Assembly (NCBI GenBank): GCA_003553005.1
Contig: PUPG01000174.1
Span: 1-13,905, forward strand
Direction of reading: 5' to 3'
Origin: Bacteroidales bacterium
Lineage (GTDB): Bacteria; Bacteroidota; Bacteroidia; Bacteroidales; UBA7960
DNA: 13,905 nucleotides
Part shown: positions 9,515 through 13,905 of the stretch, in pieces
Layout: each line of letters begins with the position of its first letter
Numbering within the stretch: position 1 is the stretch's first letter
The notes under the pieces: model-generated
Databases searched by the model: none
What the model saw: only the letters and a program-made list of their open reading frames with translations
Told to the model about the DNA's origin: nothing
Translations under genes and position numbers: made by a program

Positions 9515-10831
9515 TCATCGGGGTGTATTCTGGGCAAAATAGTGCGCAACTCCCAGGCCAACCAGTTCTGTTACCGGCCGGCAGTCCGGGGCAAGGACAT
9601 TTCCCTCCTGATTCCCTGCCACAGCACCACATCCGCCACCGCAAGCCAATTGCAGGTTGCAGTCACGGCAAGCCTCAATCGCACGCACATCGCGTTTTTG
9701 CCAGGCCTTGATTCTTTCATCATGATGGGCTATTTCCGGGTAGAATGTACCCAGTTCTTCACCGGGTTTACCTACCGTAGCCGTGCAGCTGTAAATGTTT
9801 CCCTGGTAATCCAGGGCCCACTCGCCTTTGCAGGCCGGACAGGCATCAAACAGGGGGTCCGGAAGGCGGCCATTGTCCATCAGGAAGCGTGCAATGCTGA
9901 ATGCCGGCCGGTGAAAATCCTTGATTTCAGGGTGTTTTTTGAGGAGCTTGTACAGGTCTTCATAGAGCGAAAGCCGCGAATACAGTTTGGCCGTGCCGCC
10001 ATGGCAGTGGTGCAATTCATAGTTGCGGCCAAGCTGTGTCTTGAACAGCGGCGAATCCGTCCAGCCCTTATCGATCGCAAACCGTGCCAGGTCCGGCAAA
10101 TGGTCAATGTTTTCCTTGTCGACCACCATGCGCAGGTTTATGGGCATCCCCGCAGCCAGTACATCATCAATGGCAGCGACAATGCGGTCGAAACTCTTGC
10201 CCTCCTGTTTGTGCCGTCGTCTGCGGTCGTGCATCTCCGCGGTGCCATCCAGTGTAACCTGTATTTCCCGGATGCTGACATCCGCCAACAAATCCAGGTA
10301 TTCCCGGATGTGGTAGCCGTTGGTCACCACGGCCAGATCCAGGTTGCGCGTCTTTGTCTGTTCAAGGAAATATGCGATGGAGTCGCGGTAGGCCTTGCCA
10401 GGCAAAAGGGGCTCGCCGCCGAAAAGCGTAATGTAATGCCGCCGATTGCGCACGTGCTGGTCCAGGTAATGAAAAAAGGCATCGGTGACTTCCCTGGTGA
10501 GGCGTTCGGGGGCACTCAGATATGGGGCCTGGTAGCAGTAGGAACAGTCGAAATTGCAAAGGTAGGTGGGGACAAAAAAAACTTGCACTTCTTCCTGGTC
10601 ACGTCGTTCGAGGAAGTCTATGTAGGCCATCTGAAATTGTTGCTTCTCTTTGACCGGGTCAACCACATAGCCCTTCTCCACGAAACTTTCGGGGTAGTTT
10701 TCTTTCTTTTGTTGCAGATCCTTCCACTCCGCTTCGTCGATGATATCGGCATGGCCTGACAATATGTTCACGATGACATATTGCCCGGTTCCATTGATGG
10801 CCGAAACAATGTTATGCCTGGAAAGCTCCAT
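9515..10831 (-). CDS. Radical SAM/SPASM peptide maturase
   Basis: 438 residues. Residues 1-85 are an N-terminal region typical of peptide-modifying radical SAM enzymes. The radical SAM cluster motif CNFDCSYC (Cys 92, 96, 99) follows, then GGEP (138-141) for S-adenosylmethionine binding. The C-terminal SPASM region holds cysteines for two auxiliary 4Fe-4S clusters: CPAC (331, 334), Cys349, CRDC (388, 391), CGGGC (397, 401) and Cys417. SPASM enzymes related to AlbA, anSME and PqqE modify peptides or proteins, for example by forming thioether or C-C bonds. The gene starts 21 bp after a 35-codon Cys-containing peptide gene and shares direction with an ArsM-like methyltransferase. The peptide is therefore its likely substrate (inference). 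A sulfatase maturase role is less likely because no sulfatase is nearby. No terminator was recognised downstream. Confidence 0.9.
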   Translation of the reverse strand: MELSRHNIVSAINGTGQYVIVNILSGHADIIDEAEWKDLQQKKENYPESFVEKGYVVDPVKEKQQFQMAYIDFLERRDQEEVQVFFVPTYLCNFDCSYCYQAPYLSAPERLTREVTDAFFHYLDQHVRNRRHYITLFGGEPLLPGKAYRDSIAYFLEQTKTRNLDLAVVTNGYHIREYLDLLADVSIREIQVTLDGTAEMHDRRRRHKQEGKSFDRIVAAIDDVLAAGMPINLRMVVDKENIDHLPDLARFAIDKGWTDSPLFKTQLGRNYELHHCHGGTAKLYSRLSLYEDLYKLLKKHPEIKDFHRPAFSIARFLMDNGRLPDPLFDACPACKGEWALDYQGNIYSCTATVGKPGEELGTFYPEIAHHDERIKAWQKRDVRAIEACRDCNLQLACGGGCGAVAGNQEGNVLAPDCRPVTELVGLGVAHYFAQNTPR

Positions 10832-10852
10832 GCGCAGGTAAGGAATGGGGTT

Positions 10853-10960
10853 TTAGTCGTGGCAGCCGGCCTGGGCAACTGCGGTTTTGGCACAGCATTG
10901 TGCCTGGCTGGTTTGCTTCTTTTTTGTTTCCCTGGTTTCTTTTTTCAATAGGCTTTTCAT
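10853..10960 (-). CDS. Putative RiPP precursor peptide, 35 aa, Cys-containing
   Basis: A 35-codon ORF, ATG at 10960 and TAA at 10853-10855. The N-terminal ~21 residues begin MKSLLKKE and are rich in Lys, Glu, Thr and Gln, like a leader peptide. The C-terminal end is CCAKTAVAQAGCHD, with Cys22, Cys23 and Cys33, rich in small residues, like a core. It lies 72 bp after the methyltransferase and 21 bp before the radical SAM/SPASM gene, all on one strand. A short Lys-rich leader with a Cys-rich tail beside a SPASM enzyme is the classical mark of a radical-SAM-modified peptide. No Shine-Dalgarno is seen, as usual in this phylum. I do not recognise the peptide family. The ORF is short, so confidence rests on context and composition. 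Confidence 0.72.
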   Translation of the reverse strand: MKSLLKKETRETKKKQTSQAQCCAKTAVAQAGCHD

Positions 10961-11032
10961 TGGAATCCTGTTTATGCGTAAAAAATCAAAACGATACGTG
11001 TTGTGGTAATCGGGCTATTATTTGATCTGAGG

Positions 11033-11662
11033 TTATTTCCTGCCTTTCACGGTAAAGCTGGCCACCTTGATTTTGCCTTTTTCGTAGGGAGCAGATTCTT
11101 CAAGGATTTCGATGTCCTGTAATCCAGCTTCGGCAATGTGGCGCAGGTAGGTTTCTTTTGTTTCGGCACCTGCCCAGCATTCTGCCACCATTTCCGGATT
11201 GTTCCGGAATGATTCCGGCACTTCTTCCATGGCGTAGATGTCGCTGACCACAAAATATCCTCCTGGCTTCAAAAGCCGGGCAACTTCCTTCCAGACCTTT
11301 GCCTGGTTCAGTGAATGGTTGATGGTGCAATTGGAAATGATCACGTCTGCGATGCCATCATCCAGGTGTATGTCCTCCAATGGCGACTTGACAAATCCGA
11401 TTTGCTCAATGCCCATCTTATCAGCCTGGTCTTTCGCCGTCTCCATCATCCCATCAGAAATATCGACCCCATAGGCAAAGCCCGCTTCTCCGGTCAATAG
11501 TGCCATCCGCAGCACATCATGACCCCGGCCGCAGCCAAGGTCAATGCAAGTATGCCCCGGCTGTATGTCGGTCAGTGAAAATGCACCACCACATGAGAGG
11601 CAACAATCTTCTTTTGAAAGGCTATCGTAACGTTTGGCAATGCTTTTTGAGTAATCTGTCAT
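11033..11662 (-). CDS. SAM-dependent methyltransferase, ArsM-like
   Basis: 209 residues, a class I methyltransferase with motif I DLGCGRGHDVL (41-51), an acidic loop GVDISDGMM (65-73) and LLKPGGYFVVSDIY (130-143). It keeps hallmarks of the arsenite methyltransferase (ArsM/AS3MT) family: a Cys pair near the N terminus (YDSLSKEDCC, Cys20-21, then Cys24), SNCTINHS (Cys112; SNCVINLS in ArsM), and ECWAGAETKETYL (Cys162; C-x-x-GA in ArsM). It is shorter than typical ArsM (about 240-380 residues). Either it methylates arsenite, or the fold has been recruited to modify the peptide encoded next to it. No arsR, arsB or arsC gene is nearby, which favours the second. It is first in the apparent three-gene transcript with the peptide and radical SAM genes. 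Confidence 0.82.
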   Translation of the reverse strand: MTDYSKSIAKRYDSLSKEDCCLSCGGAFSLTDIQPGHTCIDLGCGRGHDVLRMALLTGEAGFAYGVDISDGMMETAKDQADKMGIEQIGFVKSPLEDIHLDDGIADVIISNCTINHSLNQAKVWKEVARLLKPGGYFVVSDIYAMEEVPESFRNNPEMVAECWAGAETKETYLRHIAEAGLQDIEILEESAPYEKGKIKVASFTVKGRK

Positions 11663-11688
11663 GGTATCCGTTTGTGGGAATGGTCGGT

Positions 11689-11696
11689 CAAAGTTA
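11689..11696 (-). promoter_or_regulatory. -7 promoter box of the methyltransferase/peptide/radical SAM operon
   Basis: On the minus strand TAACTTTG matches TAnnTTTG exactly, 26 bp before the methyltransferase ATG. A TTTTTG (11719-11724) lies 22 bp upstream, slightly far for a -33 element. No equally good promoter was seen between the methyltransferase and the peptide gene, supporting one transcript. Confidence 0.6.
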
Positions 11697-11756
11697 TATA
11701 AATAGCTAAATCTGTATACAAAAATAATAAAATGCAGGGATTTTGTCGCGGCGCTT

Positions 11757-11942
11757 TTATCGGGATGGGATTACAATGGCCAGGATGATATAAAAGAGAA
11801 GACCGATCAGTCCCATGAAAAAAAGAATCACAAATAGGATCCGCATCAGGGTGGGATCTATATTGAAATACTCCGCCAGCGCCCCGCAAACGCCGAATAT
11901 CATGCGGTCATCCGTTTTTCTGAGTCGCTTATAGTTGCTCAT
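11757..11942 (-). CDS. PspC domain-containing small membrane protein
   Basis: 61 residues, essentially a single PspC domain: RLRKTDDRMIFGVCGALAEYFNIDPTLMRILFVILFFMG, then a hydrophobic segment LIGLLFYIILAIVIP. PspC in enterobacteria is an inner-membrane sensor/anchor in the phage shock response. Stand-alone short PspC proteins are widespread in Bacteroidota, and their role is not settled. It has its own upstream -7-like box and lies 94 bp before the methyltransferase gene, with no clear terminator between them. Some read-through into the peptide operon is possible. Confidence 0.88.
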   Translation of the reverse strand: MSNYKRLRKTDDRMIFGVCGALAEYFNIDPTLMRILFVILFFMGLIGLLFYIILAIVIPSR

Positions 11943-11965
11943 GGCTTATGCTTGTTTGTCCGACG

Positions 11966-11973
11966 TAAATGTA
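11966..11973 (-). promoter_or_regulatory. Possible -7 box of the pspC-type gene
   Basis: On the minus strand TACATTTA is one mismatch from TAnnTTTG and lies 23 bp before the ATG, the same distance as for the UspA and methyltransferase promoters. No clear -33 element is visible. Confidence 0.35.
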
Positions 11974-12063
11974 CAAGATAATTTTGAGTTCGCCAGTAAC
12001 GCTCGCCCAAACTTCAACAAAAAGAAAGCAATTTGTGGTGTGCTTGACAGTTGTCGGAAGGTC

Positions 12064-12098
12064 CCTGCTGAATCGGCTCTTGATCTGGGTTCAGCAGG
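12064..12098. repeat. 9-bp perfect inverted repeat between rocD and the PspC gene
   Basis: CCTGCTGAA and TTCAGCAGG are separated by 17 bases; two further pairs, one a G-T pair, extend the stem to 11 bp. It lies 14 bp beyond the rocD terminator. No T-run follows on either strand. No gene is seen in 11943-12164; a structured element or regulator site is possible. Confidence 0.4.
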
Positions 12099-12111
12099 TT
12101 AAGGGGGGTAT

Positions 12112-12141
12112 AAAAAAAGGGCGACACCTGGTGTATCGCCC
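12112..12141 (-). terminator. Rho-independent terminator of rocD
   Basis: On the minus strand GGGCGATAC pairs with GTGTCGCCC (9 bp including one G-T pair) around a 5-nt loop, followed by seven T residues. It begins 23 bp after the rocD stop. Confidence 0.92.
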
Positions 12142-12164
12142 CTCTTGTGCTGATCAAGCAAGGC

Positions 12165-13391
12165 TTATTCAAATGATTCAATTGCTTTTCTGATGATGTC
12201 TACGCACTCCATCAGTTGTTCTTCTGTGATCACCAGTGGGGGTGCGAAGCGGATCTTGTCGCCATGGGTGGGCTTGGCCAGCAGGCCAAGTTCGGCCATT
12301 TTGTGGCATACATCGATGGCTTCCTTGCCGCCCTTGGGCTTGATTACGATGGCGTTCAGCAGTCCCTTACCCCTTACCAGGGTAAGCATGTCTGATTTGA
12401 TCGCGCGCAGTTCTTTTCTCAGGATTTCGCCGAGGTATTCTGCACGTTCCACCAGTTGCTCATCCTGGATAACCTGGAGGGCTGCAGTGGCTACTCTTGC
12501 GGCAACGGGGTTTCCGCCGAAGGTAGACCCGTGCTGTCCGGGTTTGATGACCAGCATGACATCGTCGTCGGCCAGCACTGCTGATACCGGGTACATTCCG
12601 CCACTGATGGCTTTACCAAGGATGACCACGTCGGGACGCACCTTTTCGTGGTCGCAGGCGAGCAATTTCCCGGTACGGGCAATACCTGTCTGTACTTCAT
12701 CTGCAATATAAAGCACGTTATGCTGTTTGCAGAGGTCATAGGTTTTCTTCAGGTAACCGCAGTCGGGGACAAAAACACCGGCTTCGCCCTGGATGGGTTC
12801 AAAAAGGAAGCCAGCCACATTCGGGTCTTTCAATGCTTCCTCCAGCGCGGCTACGTCGTTGTAAGGAATGCGGATGAAACCAGGGGTGTACGGACCATAA
12901 TCGCTGTATCCATCCGGGTCATTGGAAAATGATACAATCGTAGTCGTGCGGCCGTGGAAGTTATTCTCGACCACCACGATCTTGGCCTGGTTTTCCGGAA
13001 CACCTTTTTTCTGGTACGCCCATTTGCGGCAGAGCTTGATGGCGGTTTCCACAGCCTCTGCACCAGTGTTCATGGGCAACACCTTGTCGTAACCAAAAAG
13101 TTCTGTGATGTATTTTTCGAATTGACCCAGTACGTCATTGTGAAAAGCACGGGAGGTCAGGGCCAGTTTGCTGGCCTGATCAGTGAGTGCTTCCACAATT
13201 TTTGGGTGGCAGTGGCCCTGGTTTACAGCTGAATACGCTGACAGAAAATCATAATAACGTTTTCCTTCAACGTCCCAGACGAATACGCCTTCTCCGCGTG
13301 ATAGAACCACCGGTAAAGGGTGATAGTTATGTGCACCGTGTTTGTCTTCCAGTGCGATCGCCTGCTGCGATGTGATCTTTTTGGTTTGCAT
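12165..13391 (-). CDS. rocD: Ornithine aminotransferase RocD
   Basis: 408 residues, a fold-type I PLP enzyme of class III aminotransferases. Visible signatures: [17 protein letters not shown] (49-65), [10 protein letters not shown] (108-117) for phosphate binding, NNFHGRTT (143-150), ADEVQTG with the cofactor Asp231, [12 protein letters not shown] with the Schiff-base Lys260, and GSTFGGNP (288-295). The wording throughout ([26 protein letters not shown]) is that of ornithine-oxo-acid transaminases (EC 2.6.1.13) rather than acetylornithine aminotransferase. It converts ornithine and 2-oxoglutarate to glutamate semialdehyde and glutamate, linking arginine and proline metabolism. Length is normal (about 400). 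It stands alone with its own promoter and terminator, and unusually has an AAGGAG sequence 7 bp before the ATG. Confidence 0.95.
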   Translation of the reverse strand: MQTKKITSQQAIALEDKHGAHNYHPLPVVLSRGEGVFVWDVEGKRYYDFLSAYSAVNQGHCHPKIVEALTDQASKLALTSRAFHNDVLGQFEKYITELFGYDKVLPMNTGAEAVETAIKLCRKWAYQKKGVPENQAKIVVVENNFHGRTTTIVSFSNDPDGYSDYGPYTPGFIRIPYNDVAALEEALKDPNVAGFLFEPIQGEAGVFVPDCGYLKKTYDLCKQHNVLYIADEVQTGIARTGKLLACDHEKVRPDVVILGKAISGGMYPVSAVLADDDVMLVIKPGQHGSTFGGNPVAARVATAALQVIQDEQLVERAEYLGEILRKELRAIKSDMLTLVRGKGLLNAIVIKPKGGKEAIDVCHKMAELGLLAKPTHGDKIRFAPPLVITEEQLMECVDIIRKAIESFE

Positions 13392-13398
13392 AACAATA

Positions 13399-13404
13399 CT
13401 CCTT
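13399..13404 (-). promoter_or_regulatory. Shine-Dalgarno sequence of rocD
   Basis: AAGGAG lies 7 bp before the rocD ATG. This is canonical in sequence and spacing, while most neighbouring genes in this window have no such site. It fixes the start codon at 13391. Confidence 0.6.
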
Positions 13405-13468
13405 TTAATTTTATACTGTGATTAGTTATGATGTGTTGATCAAAGGTTTACAGGTATTAGGGAAACCG

Positions 13469-13476
13469 CAAATATA
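13469..13476 (-). promoter_or_regulatory. -7 promoter box of rocD
   Basis: On the minus strand TATATTTG is an exact TAnnTTTG match, 77 bp before the rocD start, giving a leader of about 70 nt. The region about 20 bp upstream is a T-run without a distinct TTTG. Confidence 0.6.
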
Positions 13477-13652
13477 GCAAATGCCCGTGGATAAAAAAAT
13501 TATTCCCACACGATTTTCCGCCTTTTGTGAAAGTCTTAACAAAATATGCTGCTTCCCAATTTCAGAAATAATAATCATCTCGGTATCACAGCCAATAACA
13601 TGTTCGTCACCGCACAGAGCTGTCCGTATGCGAACAATTCGACATTGGTAGC
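13477..13652. other. Intergenic region between rocD promoter and the right-end genes
   Basis: I see no supported gene here. A weak inverted repeat TGTTCG/CGAACA (13601-13606 and 13631-13636, 24 bp apart) is the only structure noted. A minus-strand frame at 13607-13807 has no recognisable protein features. Confidence 0.4.
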
Positions 13653-13811
13653 ATGACGCCAGAAAAAATATTGGTCAGGCTGCATAAAACGCAGATATTC
13701 AGCTGTATAAATCGGTGTAAGAGAATCAGTCTGGGTTGTGTTTTTTTAGTTGGCATGCTTATTGTCTGGCAAGTGGCGTCAAAAAAAATTATTATAACCT
13801 TTAACAATTGA
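13653..13811 (+). CDS. Possible small membrane protein, 52 aa
   Basis: A 52-codon ORF, ATG at 13653 and TGA at 13809-13811. The first ~25 residues are basic (MTPEKILVRLHKTQ...CINRCKR), and residues about 26-43 (SLGCVFLVGMLIVWQVAS) look like one membrane helix, with positive charges favouring the N terminus inside. The stop lies only 4 bp before the ATG of the lipoprotein gene, as in an operon. No promoter or Shine-Dalgarno site was recognised, I know no family for it, and the region could simply be the lipoprotein leader. Tentative. Confidence 0.28.
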   Translation: MTPEKILVRLHKTQIFSCINRCKRISLGCVFLVGMLIVWQVASKKIIITFNN

Positions 13812-13815
13812 AAAA

Positions 13816-13905
13816 ATGCGATTTACATGGATGAATATGGCTGTCATATATTTGATGGCTGGATTATTTGCTTCTTGCAGTGATGACGATGCGGAGAACC
13901 TGGCA
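13816..13905 (+). CDS. Lipoprotein, N-terminal part (3' truncated by window end)
   Basis: The frame starts at ATG 13816 and remains open to the window end (30 codons). It shows a signal peptide with hydrophobic stretch MAVIYLMAGLFA and a lipobox FASC (Cys21), followed by SDDDA. The Ser-Asp-Asp-Asp after the cysteine resembles the lipoprotein export signal of Bacteroidota, so a surface lipoprotein is likely. Nothing can be said about function because the mature domain lies outside the window. It is divergent from rocD. Confidence 0.78.
   Translation, partial: MRFTWMNMAVIYLMAGLFASCSDDDAENLA

Noticed and set aside
9542..10759. 405-codon plus-strand frame opposite the radical SAM gene
   Set aside because: The minus-strand protein has complete radical SAM and SPASM motifs; the plus-strand translation shows no domain and is a codon-bias shadow.
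9515..10831. Radical SAM gene as an anaerobic sulfatase maturase
   Set aside because: No sulfatase is in the window, and a short Cys peptide directly precedes the gene, which suits a peptide maturase better.
11969..12193. 74-codon plus-strand frame between the PspC gene and rocD
   Set aside because: It runs through the rocD terminator and into the end of rocD in antisense and shows no protein features.
13601..13636. Inverted repeat TGTTCG/CGAACA
   Set aside because: Six-base arms 24 bp apart are close to chance in a 400-bp gap and do not extend.
13607..13807. 66-codon minus-strand frame near the right end
   Set aside because: It has no domain, no promoter or ribosome site, and conflicts with the more plausible plus-strand reading.

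Overview
The window looks like chromosomal DNA of a member of Bacteroidota, probably class Bacteroidia. The evidence is an S1 ribosomal protein with the Bacteroidota-style TLGDIDAL tail, a DUF6452/DUF6048 pair, lipoproteins with acidic residues right after the lipobox cysteine, and repeated promoter -7 boxes of the TAnnTTTG type. Most genes lack a Shine-Dalgarno sequence. No rRNA, tRNA, CRISPR array, transposase or phage gene was seen.

Layout from left to right. The 3' end of rpsA (+) ends at a strong terminator. Convergent to it is a 985-residue FAD/Fe-S oxidoreductase (-). Divergent from that is a LolD-type ABC ATPase (+). The 390-bp gap between these two divergent genes carries a 14-unit array of an 8-bp telomere-like repeat. 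lolD runs tail to tail into ligA (-), overlapping it by 11 bp. Upstream of ligA are a two-domain UspA protein (-) and an overlapping pair of envelope proteins, DUF6452 lipoprotein and DUF6048 barrel-like protein (-).

The most notable segment is about 9515-11662 (-). It has an ArsM-like methyltransferase, then a 35-codon gene encoding a Cys-containing peptide with a lysine-rich leader, then a radical SAM/SPASM enzyme. All three lie in one direction behind one clear promoter. The order and content match a RiPP (ribosomally made, post-translationally modified peptide) pathway, here with a methyltransferase that keeps the arsenite-binding cysteines of its family. I do not recognise the peptide as a described class.

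The right end holds a stand-alone PspC protein (-), ornithine aminotransferase rocD (-) with its own promoter, an unusual Shine-Dalgarno sequence and a terminator, and then a divergent lipoprotein gene (+) cut by the window end, possibly preceded by a tiny membrane-protein ORF.
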